A stretch of 64,000 bases of DNA from Porphyrobacter sp. TH134 (GCF_002855495.1 NZ_PKRO01000009.1:43158-107157), one strand, 5' to 3'; numbered from the stretch's first letter, positions 47,857-56,189 are shown. Made by a program: numbers and translations. The notes: generated by a model not told the origin, from the letters alone.

Positions 47857-48180
47857 TCAGGGACGGGGCGTGGTGAGGCGCTGCGCGGTGGCTTCCTGCG
47901 CCGTGATCAGCCGGTCGAGCTTGGCGGAGATATCCTCCAGCGTCGCACCGCTTTCAGTGGTGGCGGCCAGCGCGGAAAACTGCGCCATCTGGGCCAGCAT
48001 CTCCTTGTTGTCGGCCGGCTCCAGCGGGTCTTGCATGGTCAGCTGCGTGGTGAGCAGCTTGAGGAAATCGGCCTGCCCCAGCGATTGCATCCCGCCGCCC
48101 TTAAGCCGCGAGGGGGTGTTCAGCCGGTCAAGCGTGGTCTGCGCGGCTGGGGGCAGATTGGTGGTGTTGGTGGTGGTCAT
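47857..48180 (-). CDS. flgD: Hook-capping protein FlgD, truncated form
   Basis: A 107-residue protein. SLGQADFLKLLTTQLTMQDPLEPADNKEMLAQMAQFSALAATTESG is the classic FlgD N-terminal cap segment. The Fn/Tudor C-terminal domain (about 100 residues in other species) is absent. The ATG at 48180 (TGATG over the flgC stop) is chosen; a GTG at 48183 in frame would add one residue. Confidence 0.88.
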   Translation of the reverse strand: MTTTNTTNLPPAAQTTLDRLNTPSRLKGGGMQSLGQADFLKLLTTQLTMQDPLEPADNKEMLAQMAQFSALAATTESGATLEDISAKLDRLITAQEATAQRLTTPRP

Positions 48181-48590
48181 CACTGGCTCCTCAGGGTTTC
48201 GAGCATCAGTTGCTTGGCGGTCTGGAGCGCCTGCACCAGGTTCTGATACTGGCGCGCGCTCTCCATGATCTCGACCATTTCGGCGGTCTCATCGACGGGG
48301 GCTTCAAAGACATTGCCGTCCGCATCGGCGAGCGGGTGGGACGGGTCATGGCGCTTGGTGGCGGCGGTTTCGGCGCGCACCAATCCGCTGCTTGTAACCC
48401 CGGCGAGGCCCGAGGCACGGTCCAGTTCGACGGCGAACACCGCGCGGATCGGGCGATAGGCGCCGTCCTCGGTCGAAGAGACAGACCCGGCATTGGCGAG
48501 GTTCGATGTCGCCGCGTTCATCCGCACCATCTGCGCGCTCATGGCGCGGGTGGTCATGGAAAACAGCGTCATGGGGGTGCGGTCGGGCAT
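48180..48590 (-). CDS. flgC: Proximal rod protein FlgC
   Basis: A 136-residue rod protein with the motif MVRMNAATSNLANAGSVSSTEDGAYRPIRAVF and C-terminal ETAEMVEIMESARQYQNLVQALQTAKQLMLETLRSQ. It starts 5 bases after the flgB stop and overlaps flgD. Confidence 0.93.
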   Translation of the reverse strand: MPDRTPMTLFSMTTRAMSAQMVRMNAATSNLANAGSVSSTEDGAYRPIRAVFAVELDRASGLAGVTSSGLVRAETAATKRHDPSHPLADADGNVFEAPVDETAEMVEIMESARQYQNLVQALQTAKQLMLETLRSQ

Positions 48591-48595
48591 CGGCC

Positions 48596-48949
48596 TTACT
48601 CGCCCTTCAGCGCGCGGGTGATGGTGTTGACCTTGCCCTGCACAAAGCTGAGCGTGGCCGAGTAAGCGACGGCGTTTTCGGCAAAGGCGACCTGTTCGCG
48701 GCTAAGTTCAACCGTGTTGCCATCCAGCGAGGGCATGGTCGGGCGGCGCCACACCATGCCCGCGTTCGCATCAGCCGTGTTCACGCCCCGCGCGCGGGCC
48801 ATGCGGGCATCCAGCGCGGCGTTGAAATCAAGATCGCGCGCTTTGTACCCCGGTGTCGCGGCATTCGCGATGTTGGACGCGATCACGCCCATCCGTTCAG
48901 ACCGCACCGTCAGCGCAGCGCCGTGAATGCCAAAAAGTCGTTCGTTCAT
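48596..48949 (-). CDS. flgB: Proximal rod protein FlgB
   Basis: A 117-residue protein, first gene of the flgB-motB operon. MNERLFGIHGAALTVRSERMGVIASNIANAATPGYKARDLDF shows the rod-protein NIANAATPGYKARDLDF motif. ATG 48949 begins 42 bases after the estimated sigma-54 transcription start. Confidence 0.93.
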   Translation of the reverse strand: MNERLFGIHGAALTVRSERMGVIASNIANAATPGYKARDLDFNAALDARMARARGVNTADANAGMVWRRPTMPSLDGNTVELSREQVAFAENAVAYSATLSFVQGKVNTITRALKGE

Positions 48950-49001
48950 GAGGGTTGGCCTCCTGTCACCTGCGGGGACGCCCGCCGTTGCAGCGATGGT
49001 C

Positions 49002-49017
49002 AGCAGGAAGCGTGCCA
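49002..49017 (-). promoter_or_regulatory. Sigma-54 promoter of flgBCDEFGHIJKL-motAB
   Basis: On the minus strand TGGCACG-CTTC-CTGCT matches the sigma-54 consensus TGGCACG-N4-TTGCW with one mismatch, keeping the invariant GG (-24) and GC (-12) at exact spacing. Transcription should start near 48991, ahead of flgB. Confidence 0.8.
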
Positions 49018-49194
49018 AACCGGCCCCGCGCGGAGGCAAGGCCGGCATGGCCAGCCCCGGCGGCAGGTCTTTGCCGGGCTGGGGCCACCACGGGCAAAGC
49101 GCTGCCGCTGCCGATGCGCGTGGTCGCACCGGGCTTAATCGGGGCCCGCAGCCGCCGTTCTGCCTGTCAGCGTCATCAATGAGAGGGATCCGCC

Positions 49195-49869
49195 ATGCCG
49201 CACGCCATCATGTCCTTGTTCGACCCTGGCGCGCTGGGGATCGTGGCGGCAGGCACTGTCATCGGCACGGCCGCGCGGTGCGGCTGGCGTGATTTTGCAG
49301 CGGCGCTGAAAGCCTCGGCGGGGCTTGTGCACGGCAGCTTCAGGCTTGAAGCCAACCGCAAGGCGCTGGCGCAGGCGATCAGCGCGATCCAGCGCGACGG
49401 GCACCGCCGGGCCGATCCGGCTCTGCCCCCCGACCGCGCGCTTGCGCTGATGGTGGAAACCTATCTGCGCCGCGGCGTCATGGAACCCATCAGCCACATC
49501 CGCCGCGCGGAACGCTCGCTGGACGAAGCGCGCCGGTTGAATGCAGCGCAGGTGTTCGTGTGGGCGGGCGAGTTGGCGCCGGTGTTCGGGCTGGTCGGAA
49601 CCTTGCTCGGCTTCACCCAGCTTGCCGCGCCCGCAGGCGCCGATGCCACTGCCACGATCATGACCGCTGTATCGACCGCCGTGCTGACCTCGCTTTACGG
49701 CGCGCTGATCGCGCATCTGATCTGCTTCCCGCTTGCCGGAGCGATCGAACGGCGCGGGCTGGCCGAAGAACAGCACCGCGAAGCGCTGGCGGACTGGTTC
49801 ATGGCGCAGATCAAAGGCAGCGAGGCGGCGACACAGGCCTACCGCGCCCATTTGCGGGAAGTATCATGA
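49195..49869 (+). CDS. MotA/TolQ/ExbB-like channel protein in the flagellar island
   Basis: A 224-residue membrane protein. One helix is near residues 8-28, a cytoplasmic charged part follows, and two closely spaced helices (about 120-145 and 155-180; APVFGLVGTLLGFTQLAAPAG, TAVSTAVLTSLYGALIAHL) have the shape of ExbB/TolQ/MotA. It is smaller and more divergent than the MotA at 40116. The next gene overlaps by ATGA and encodes a single-helix partner. ATG with GAGAGGG upstream. Confidence 0.7.
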   Translation: MPHAIMSLFDPGALGIVAAGTVIGTAARCGWRDFAAALKASAGLVHGSFRLEANRKALAQAISAIQRDGHRRADPALPPDRALALMVETYLRRGVMEPISHIRRAERSLDEARRLNAAQVFVWAGELAPVFGLVGTLLGFTQLAAPAGADATATIMTAVSTAVLTSLYGALIAHLICFPLAGAIERRGLAEEQHREALADWFMAQIKGSEAATQAYRAHLREVS

Positions 49870-50339
49870 CCCGATCGCCATCGTCCGCACGCGGCGGGCA
49901 TGGCTGGCAGCTGATCCTTGCTGACCTTGCCCTGATCCTGTTCCTGCTGACCCTGTCTGCTCTGCCCGCCGCCGAAGCCAAGAACGGGCGGCGGCTGGCC
50001 CATTGGGAAGCGCGCGAGAAAGAAGCGCTCGGCGCGCTTGAGCCTGACATCGCCCCGGCACAGGCGCTGTTTCGTCCGGTCCCCGGCGGGCCGAGCCTTG
50101 GCGCCTGGCTGGCCGCCCAGACCCCCGATCCGCGCGCCACGCTGACGATCTTTTCCACCCATCGCGAAGGCGCGGAAGCGGCCGCCTGGGCGCAGGCCGA
50201 AGCGCTCGCTGCCGAAGCGCGCGCCAGCGGCACCCGCGTGCGCACGATCATCACCATTGGCGCTGAGGCGGATCTTTATGCCAGCCTCGCCTATGATGCA
50301 GTGGTAGCGGATAATGCGGTTCGGCGCAGCACGTCCTGA
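49866..50339 (+). CDS. Small ExbD/MotB-like partner of the channel protein
   Basis: A 157-residue protein with one N-terminal helix WQLILADLALILFLLTLSALPA carrying Asp20, in the place of the channel Asp of ExbD, TolR or MotB. The rest is a small periplasmic part (TIFSTHREGAEAAAWAQAEALA...) without an OmpA domain. It overlaps the channel gene by ATGA. I do not find a named family; the pairing is an inference. Confidence 0.55.
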   Translation: MTRSPSSARGGHGWQLILADLALILFLLTLSALPAAEAKNGRRLAHWEAREKEALGALEPDIAPAQALFRPVPGGPSLGAWLAAQTPDPRATLTIFSTHREGAEAAAWAQAEALAAEARASGTRVRTIITIGAEADLYASLAYDAVVADNAVRRSTS

Positions 50340-50360
50340 TCCCGCCCGCCCTTAGCCGCT

Positions 50361-51443
50361 TCAGCCCAGCTCCACCCGGTTGCGGCCCTGCTGCTTGGCC
50401 CGGTACAGCGCGGCATCCGCCCGCGCGAGCGCGCTGCGGATATCGGGATCTTCCGTCACTTCGGCCACCCCAGCGGAAAAAGTGATGCGCCCGAAAGGTT
50501 GCCCCGTGTCGCGATTCATCAGCACCCGGGCGGCCTGCGCACGGCGGATCGCATCCAGCCGGTCACGCGCAGCCTGTTTGGCAAGGCCATGGAACAGCAG
50601 CACAAACTCCTCGCCGCCGTGACGCGCCACGAAACAGCCATCGCCCGCTGCCTCGGCGAAACTCGCCGCCAGCGCGCACAGCACCCGGTCGCCCGCGGCA
50701 TGGCCATGGCGGTCATTGATCGCCTTGAAGTGATCGACATCGCAGAACGCCAGCGACAGGGGTTCGCCATTGGTCTGGGCGTCCAGCGTAGCCGACACGA
50801 GCCGGCGCTCGAAGGCGCGGCGGTTCGGCAGCCGGGTCAGGTGATCGACATCAGCCTCGCTGCGCGCCTTGGCGAGGCTGGTGCGCAGGCGCTCGATCTC
50901 GGCCTCGCTGCGCGCCATTGCCGTTTCGACCTGCTCGATCCGCGCCAGCATCGCGCGGGACAGATCAAGCACCTGCGCCAGCCCGTCAGGCCCGGCAAGC
51001 GCTTCGATCTGCACGCCGATGGCGCCGCGATGATCGCTCGTCTCGCAGTGGGCCGCACGCGCGGTCTGGGCAAAGCGCAGCAGCGCATGTTCCAGCTTGT
51101 CGGACAGCGTCTCAAGCCCCGCGCTGCGGCTGTGCCCGTCGGGATCGAGCCGGACGAGCGTGTCAAGCCAGCGCTGATCGATCGGCTCGCCCGATGCCTC
51201 GCGGCGCACCAGCGCTTCGGCCAGTTGCGGGTGCGACCCTGACAAGGCCCCGCAGATGGCCGCAAGGTTCGTCCCGGTGGCGGCCAGATCATGGCGCAGA
51301 ATGAAGGCGCCGATCTTTTCCAGCAGCGCGCGGCGCGCTTCGTGCGCGCGGCCTGTGCCTGCGGCAGGGTCGGGGGGCGACCCGCCAGCCGCCTCGGGAC
51401 GGGGACGGGGGGAGCGGGCGAGGTAGCCGTTGGGAAAAGGCAT
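50361..51443 (-). CDS. Cytoplasmic diguanylate cyclase
   Basis: A 360-residue protein. The N-terminal about 170 residues form a helical region with no named domain, then a short coiled linker (EQVETAMARSEAEIERLRTSLAKARSEADVDHL) and a GGDEF domain with GGEEF at 276-280 and DVDHFKAINDRHGHAAGDRV. It has no membrane helix and no RxxD inhibitory site. The ATG at 51443 is better than a TTG at 51452. It sits between the two flagellar gene sets and may tune motility by c-di-GMP. Confidence 0.88.
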   Translation of the reverse strand: MPFPNGYLARSPRPRPEAAGGSPPDPAAGTGRAHEARRALLEKIGAFILRHDLAATGTNLAAICGALSGSHPQLAEALVRREASGEPIDQRWLDTLVRLDPDGHSRSAGLETLSDKLEHALLRFAQTARAAHCETSDHRGAIGVQIEALAGPDGLAQVLDLSRAMLARIEQVETAMARSEAEIERLRTSLAKARSEADVDHLTRLPNRRAFERRLVSATLDAQTNGEPLSLAFCDVDHFKAINDRHGHAAGDRVLCALAASFAEAAGDGCFVARHGGEEFVLLFHGLAKQAARDRLDAIRRAQAARVLMNRDTGQPFGRITFSAGVAEVTEDPDIRSALARADAALYRAKQQGRNRVELG

Positions 51444-51548
51444 CAGAGGCAATTCGCGTTCATGAAGGCAAGACAGGCCTCACGGTCTAGCGGTGCATGC
51501 TTACGTCCTGCCGCGCCGGGACCACGGATTATTCCTTAGCCGAAGGCT

Positions 51549-51564
51549 TGGCACGGCCCTTGCT
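51549..51564 (+). promoter_or_regulatory. Sigma-54 promoter of flgA
   Basis: TGGCACG-GCCC-TTGCT is an exact match to the consensus at exact spacing. Transcription would begin about 51575, which leaves a 33-base leader before the ATG at 51609 and rules out the ATG at 51576. Confidence 0.88.
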
Positions 51565-51608
51565 GCACCGCCCGCATGAACGTGGCGCAGAACAAGGATT
51601 GCGACCTG

Positions 51609-52145
51609 ATGGAAACGAATACCCACTGGGCCGGTAGCTGGCGGTTCAGCCCGCTGGCCCTGCCCTTCCTGTTGCCGCTGTGCGATCCGGTGGCACAGGC
51701 CCGCAACGTGGCTGATCCTGCCGCTATCGACCGCGCTGTCGAAGCCTTCACCGGCGCGGCCACCGGCGCGCCGGGCGGTGCCCGGATGCCGGCCGATCCG
51801 CGGTTGCAGCTGGCCCCCTGCGGCGGCGCTCTGGCGGTTGGTTGGCACACGCCGGCCCGCACCGCGGTGCAGGTCGAATGTCCCGGCCCTGCCAGCTGGC
51901 GGATTTTTGTCGCGATCAACCCGGCCGCAGGCGCGCCGGGCGCGGCCAGAGCGGCGCCCGCGATCAAGCGCGGCGACGCGCTGACCGTGATGGTGCGCGG
52001 GCGCGGCTTCAGCGTCCAGCAGCCCGCCGAAGCGATGGAAAGCGGCGCGGTGGGCGACTGGATTTTCGTGCGCACCAGCCGCAAGGCCGAAGCCCTGCGC
52101 GCCCGCATCGCCCGCCCCGGCCTCGCGGTGATCCCGGCCGGTTGA
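51609..52145 (+). CDS. flgA: P-ring assembly chaperone FlgA
   Basis: A 178-residue protein with a signal-like head (SPLALPFLLPLCDPVAQA). The SAF-like C-terminal half reads DPRLQLAPCGGALAVGW, VQVECPGPASWRIFVAI, then IKRGDALTVMVRGRGFSVQQPAEAMESGAVGDWIFVR, typical for FlgA. The start choice is set by the promoter (see 51549). flgM follows 78 bases later. Confidence 0.88.
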   Translation: METNTHWAGSWRFSPLALPFLLPLCDPVAQARNVADPAAIDRAVEAFTGAATGAPGGARMPADPRLQLAPCGGALAVGWHTPARTAVQVECPGPASWRIFVAINPAAGAPGAARAAPAIKRGDALTVMVRGRGFSVQQPAEAMESGAVGDWIFVRTSRKAEALRARIARPGLAVIPAG

Positions 52146-52223
52146 TAATTGCTTTAACGCCCCCTTAAACCCACCCCTGCGCCGCCGTTCTGGCTGGCAG
52201 AAACAGCACCAAGGACATTACCC

Positions 52224-52538
52224 ATGCCCTCTGTCGAACTGAGCAAAATGCCCGGCGTCGGCGCCGCCCGCGCGGTGGCAGCCAGCGACCGCGCGCAGAT
52301 CGAAGCGCGTGCGCGCCCTGCCGCCTCTGGCGCGGCCTCCCGCAGTGCGGGCGCTGCGCCCGGCATCAGCGTCGAGCTGACGGGCGGCACCGAAATCGCC
52401 GGCCCGCCGGTCGATGCCGATCGCGTCTCGCAAATCCGCGCGGCGCTGCGCGACGGGTCCTATCCGCTGGTGCCGACCAAGATCGTCGATGCGATGATCG
52501 CCGCGCAGGTCGGCCCTGCCGTGCTTGAGCGGAGCTGA
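52224..52538 (+). CDS. flgM: Anti-sigma-28 factor FlgM
   Basis: A 104-residue protein. The disordered, Ala/Arg-rich first half is typical. The C-terminal GPPVDADRVSQIRAALRDGSYPLVPTKIVDAMIAAQ is the FliA-binding region of FlgM. AAGGA precedes the ATG. FliA is encoded at 56186. The next gene is FlgN-like. Confidence 0.85.
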   Translation: MPSVELSKMPGVGAARAVAASDRAQIEARARPAASGAASRSAGAAPGISVELTGGTEIAGPPVDADRVSQIRAALRDGSYPLVPTKIVDAMIAAQVGPAVLERS

Positions 52539-52542
52539 GCCG

Positions 52543-52905
52543 GTGGCCGATATTCTGGTTCCCGCCGCCACCCCGGCGCGTCCCCCGCACGATGCCCCGC
52601 TCGCCAGCAATCTGCGGCAGATGATTGCCGTGCTCGAACGCGAGCGGCAAGCGCTTGCCGCGCTGGATGCCGACGATCTGATCGGTGCCGCGCGCGACAA
52701 GGAAGCGCTGTGTGATGCGATGGCCAGCATTGGCCCGCAGGCGCTCGATGGCGAAAGCCGCAGTCTGGCGGAAACCGCGCGCCAGCTGAACGAGGTGAAC
52801 CGCCGGGTGCGCAATCTGCTGGCCGCCAATGTCGCGGCCCGGATCGAGGCACTGGGCGGCACCCGCCGCCGTCCGCGCGCGACCTATACCCCGGCCCGCG
52901 CATAG
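52543..52905 (+). CDS. flgN: FlgN-like export chaperone
   Basis: A 120-residue, helix-rich protein with LRQMIAVLERERQALAALDADDLIGAARDKEALCDAM and SLAETARQLNEVNRRVRNLLAANVAARIEAL, the coiled shape of FlgN. Its place after flgM is the standard order. Start GTG 52543 follows GGAG; the TTG at 52525 inside flgM's end is rejected. Confidence 0.72.
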   Translation: MADILVPAATPARPPHDAPLASNLRQMIAVLERERQALAALDADDLIGAARDKEALCDAMASIGPQALDGESRSLAETARQLNEVNRRVRNLLAANVAARIEALGGTRRRPRATYTPARA

Positions 52906-52950
52906 GTGCCCGCGTATAGGTATTTGTGCTGAGGCGGCACCCTTCGCCTC

Positions 52951-52966
52951 TGGCACGCGGCTTGCA
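52951..52966 (+). promoter_or_regulatory. Sigma-54 promoter of slt-flhA-fliA
   Basis: TGGCACG-CGGC-TTGCA is an exact consensus match. Transcription would start near 52977, giving a 46-base leader before the GTG at 53023. Confidence 0.88.
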
Positions 52967-53022
52967 GTTACCACCTGTGAAAACGCCCCATCCCGCGGCG
53001 TTCAGCAACAGGCGGAACTTGC

Positions 53023-54057
53023 GTGAGCCAGTCTTCAGCATCTTTGGGCCTCCCCGCAGGCTCGATCCGCGCCGGGTTTGAAATCGCAGCGCGCACCCAT
53101 GCCGCCGCGTGGGACGGACAGGCCGCGCCCGCGCCGGCTGCCCGCCAGATCGCAGCGCGCGCGCCCGGCACTCCGGTGGAAGCCGCGATCGCCCATGCGG
53201 CGCAATCAACCACGGTCGATTTCAACTATCTGCTGGCGCAAGCCGAAGTCGAATCCTCGCTGAACCCGAACGCCCGCGCAGCGACCTCCAGCGCGACCGG
53301 ATTGTACCAGTTCATCGAGAGCACATGGCTGGGCACCGTCAAAAAGCACGGCCACCGCTTTGGTCTGGGCGACGTCGCCGCGCAGATCGATCTGACCGCG
53401 TCAGGCAGCGCCTATGTCGCCGATCCGGCCCAGCGCGAGGCGATTCTGGCGCTGCGCAACGATCCGCAGGTCGCCGCGCTGATGGCAGCAGGGCTGGCCG
53501 AGGATAACCGCGCGCATCTGCTGCCGATCCTCGGCCGCCAGCCCAGCCACCCGGAGCTGTACCTTGCGCATTTTCTTGGCGCGCAGGGGGCCGGGCGGTT
53601 CCTCGGCGCGTTGCAGGCCGATCCGGGGCAAAGCGCCGCTGCGCTGTTCGCCCGCCCGGCCGCGGCCAACCGCGCGATTTTCTACGCCGCCGACGGAAGC
53701 CCCCGCAGTCTGGCGCAGGTGATGGAGGTGATCGGCGGCAAGCTCGACCGCGCGCTCGACCGCGCCAGCGATGGCACGGCGGTGCGCTTTGCCCGCGCCG
53801 ATTACAGCACCGGTTTCGCTGGTGCGCCCAGCTTTACCCCCGCGCCCTATCTGATCGCCGATGAAGAAGTGTTCGGCCCCGGCATTCCGCCAGCGCTGAC
53901 GCAGGCCTCGCTTCCCGCCTCTGCCATCCGCGCGCCGCAACGCAGCCCCCGCGCGTCGATGTCGCAGGTGCTGGGGGCCGCGTTCGGCACCGATCCTGCC
54001 GCTGCCCCAGCACAGGTGCGCCGCGCCTATGACCGGCTGAAGGCGCTTGGCCTGTGA
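53023..54057 (+). CDS. Flagellar lytic transglycosylase-like protein
   Basis: A 344-residue protein with an SLT domain at residues 55-180: AEVESSLNPNARAATSSATGLYQF gives the catalytic Glu77. GTG start; no signal peptide is seen, so export may be by the flagellar or another route, as for SltF-like proteins of alphaproteobacteria. The C-terminal 150 residues lack a named domain (ends YDRLKALGL). It overlaps flhA (GTGA). Confidence 0.85.
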   Translation: MSQSSASLGLPAGSIRAGFEIAARTHAAAWDGQAAPAPAARQIAARAPGTPVEAAIAHAAQSTTVDFNYLLAQAEVESSLNPNARAATSSATGLYQFIESTWLGTVKKHGHRFGLGDVAAQIDLTASGSAYVADPAQREAILALRNDPQVAALMAAGLAEDNRAHLLPILGRQPSHPELYLAHFLGAQGAGRFLGALQADPGQSAAALFARPAAANRAIFYAADGSPRSLAQVMEVIGGKLDRALDRASDGTAVRFARADYSTGFAGAPSFTPAPYLIADEEVFGPGIPPALTQASLPASAIRAPQRSPRASMSQVLGAAFGTDPAAAPAQVRRAYDRLKALGL

Positions 54058-56189
54058 TCGCGCCTGCGATTGCCCCTACCGGGCCATTGGCCCGGCTCGC
54101 CGCTCTGCCTGCCAGCCTTGCGCTGCCCGTCGGCATCTTCGCGCTGCTGGCGCTGATGGTCATGCCGATCCCGGCGCTGCTGCTGGATATGTTCTTCGTC
54201 CTCAACATCGCGATTTCCATCGCGGTGCTGATGGTGGCCCTGAACGCGCGCCGCCCGCTCGATTTTTCAGCCTTTCCCAGCGTGCTGCTGTTTGCGACCT
54301 TGCTGCGCCTCGCGCTCAACGTCGCTTCGACCCGCGTGGTGCTGGTTCACGGCCACGAGGGGGGCGCGGCGGCCGGCCATGTGATCGAAAGCTTTGCCGC
54401 CTTTCTGGTCGGCGGGAATTTCGTGGTCGGCCTGTTCGTGTTCGCGATTCTGATGATTATCAACATGATCGTCATCACCAAGGGCGCCGGGCGCGTGTCG
54501 GAGGTGTCGGCGCGCTTCGTGCTCGATGCGCTGCCGGGCAAGCAGATGGCGATCGATGCTGACATTGCCGCCGGGCTCGTCACCGCCGAGGAAGCCAAGG
54601 TACGCCGCCGCGAGGTGACGGTCGAAGCCGATTTCTACGGCTCGATGGATGGTGCCAGCAAGTTCGTGAAGGGCGACGCGGTCGCTGCGCTGCTGATCCT
54701 CGGCGTCAATATCATCGCGGGGTTCGCGATCGGGATGATCTCCCATGGCCTTTCCGCTGGCGAGGCGGGTGAGGCCTATGTCACGCTGGCGGTCGGCGAT
54801 GCGCTGGTGGCGCAGGTGCCCGCGCTGCTGCTGTCGATTGCAGCGGCGGCGATTGTCACCCGCGTGTCCGATCAACGCGATCTGTCAGGGCAGATCGGCG
54901 GCCAGTTTGCCGATCCGCGCAGCTGGCTGCCGGTGGCGCTGATCCTGGGCGCGGTGGGGCTGGTACCTTCCATGCCGCAGCTGTTTTTCCTGCCCGGCGC
55001 GGCGATGGCCGCCGGGATCTGGTGGCACCTCAAGCGCCGCGCCGCAGCGCCTGCTCCGGTCATCGAACCGCCGGAAGACATCGCGCCCGATGCCATCGCG
55101 CTGGCCGATGTCACCGATGCGACGCTCATCACCATCGAGCTTGGCTATGGCCTGGTCGCGCTGGTCGATGCCCAGCAAGGCGCCCCGCTGATCAGCCGCG
55201 TCACCGGCATCCGCAAGCAATTGTCGCGCGATCTGGGCTTTGTCCTCCCGCAATTCCGCATCCGCGATTCGCTCGATCTGGGCGCGCAGGATTATGCCGT
55301 GCTGATGGGCGGGGTCAGCATCGCGCGCGGCACGGTGCGTCCCGGCAAGCTGCTCGCCATCGACGCGGGCGAAGTGCGCCCGATGACCGGGGGCGGACAC
55401 GGGTTGACCGGAGAACCCACCCGCGATCCCAGCTTCGATTGCCCGGCCTTGTGGATCGCCCCGTCGGCGCGCGATCATGCCGTGGCCGAAGGGTTTCTGG
55501 TGGTCGATCCCGCCTCGGTCATCGCCACCCATGCCAATCAGGCGCTGCTGGCCGAAGCGCACCAGTTGCTCGGCCCGGATGAAGTGCGCGAATGGGTTGA
55601 CGGGCTGAAGTCCCGCGCGCCCGCGCTGGTCGAAGCGGTGACGCCCGATCCGCTGCCGCTGGCCGCGCTGACCCGAACCCTGCGCGCGCTGATGGCTGAC
55701 GGGATCGGGCTGGCGCACCCCCAGCCGCTGTTCACCAGCCTTGCGCTGGCCTTGCAAAGAACCGCCGATTTCGACGCCGTGATCGATGCCGTGCGCGCCG
55801 ACATGGCGGCGCGGCTGGTCGCCCGCATTGTCGCTCCGGGAGAGCCGCTGAAGGTGGTCACGCTCGACGCCGGGCTGGAAAGCGCGATCCTTGGCGGAAT
55901 GATCGATCCGGGCACCGGCCAGCCGCTGATCGAGCCTGATTGTGGCAGCATGATCGTGCGCGAGGCGGCCCGCCTTGCCGAGGCGCAGGGCAGCGCGATT
56001 GCGCTGATCGTGCAGCCGCCCGCCCGGCGCGCGCTGGCCGCCCTGCTCAAGACCCGCAGCCCGCGCTGTCTGGTTCTCTCGATTGCCGAACTGCCCGCCG
56101 CCCAGCCCATCACCGTGGTGGGCGTAATCGGCGCGCCCGATGAAAACCCCGTCCTGACCCCGCGCGCCGCGGCGGAGCTGGCGGCATGA
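54054..56189 (+). CDS. flhA: Flagellar export gate protein FlhA
   Basis: Core of the flagellar type III export gate. It has 711 residues. The N-terminal part holds about eight helices with the FHIPEP-region motif in the form ALNVASTRVVLVHG and the conserved DGASKFVKGDAVA loop. The cytoplasmic domain follows from 345 on (TIELGYGLVALVD; FRIRDSLDLGAQDYAVLMGG). It starts by GTG overlapping the previous stop and ends by ATGA overlap with fliA. Confidence 0.96.
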   Translation: MIAPAIAPTGPLARLAALPASLALPVGIFALLALMVMPIPALLLDMFFVLNIAISIAVLMVALNARRPLDFSAFPSVLLFATLLRLALNVASTRVVLVHGHEGGAAAGHVIESFAAFLVGGNFVVGLFVFAILMIINMIVITKGAGRVSEVSARFVLDALPGKQMAIDADIAAGLVTAEEAKVRRREVTVEADFYGSMDGASKFVKGDAVAALLILGVNIIAGFAIGMISHGLSAGEAGEAYVTLAVGDALVAQVPALLLSIAAAAIVTRVSDQRDLSGQIGGQFADPRSWLPVALILGAVGLVPSMPQLFFLPGAAMAAGIWWHLKRRAAAPAPVIEPPEDIAPDAIALADVTDATLITIELGYGLVALVDAQQGAPLISRVTGIRKQLSRDLGFVLPQFRIRDSLDLGAQDYAVLMGGVSIARGTVRPGKLLAIDAGEVRPMTGGGHGLTGEPTRDPSFDCPALWIAPSARDHAVAEGFLVVDPASVIATHANQALLAEAHQLLGPDEVREWVDGLKSRAPALVEAVTPDPLPLAALTRTLRALMADGIGLAHPQPLFTSLALALQRTADFDAVIDAVRADMAARLVARIVAPGEPLKVVTLDAGLESAILGGMIDPGTGQPLIEPDCGSMIVREAARLAEAQGSAIALIVQPPARRALAALLKTRSPRCLVLSIAELPAAQPITVVGVIGAPDENPVLTPRAAAELAA

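Noticed and set aside
49061..49075. Possible sigma-54 site (GGCAGGTCTTTGC) upstream of the channel-like pair
   Set aside because: GG and GC are one base too close for sigma-54, and the -24 sequence differs from the consensus.
51576..51608. Upstream ATG start for flgA
   Set aside because: It falls at the estimated transcription start of the exact sigma-54 promoter, leaving no leader; 51609 has a ribosome site.
55022..55036. TGGCACC-like sequence inside flhA with GG and GC at sigma-54 spacing
   Set aside because: Lies inside a coding region with a poor -12 element; no gene starts after it.
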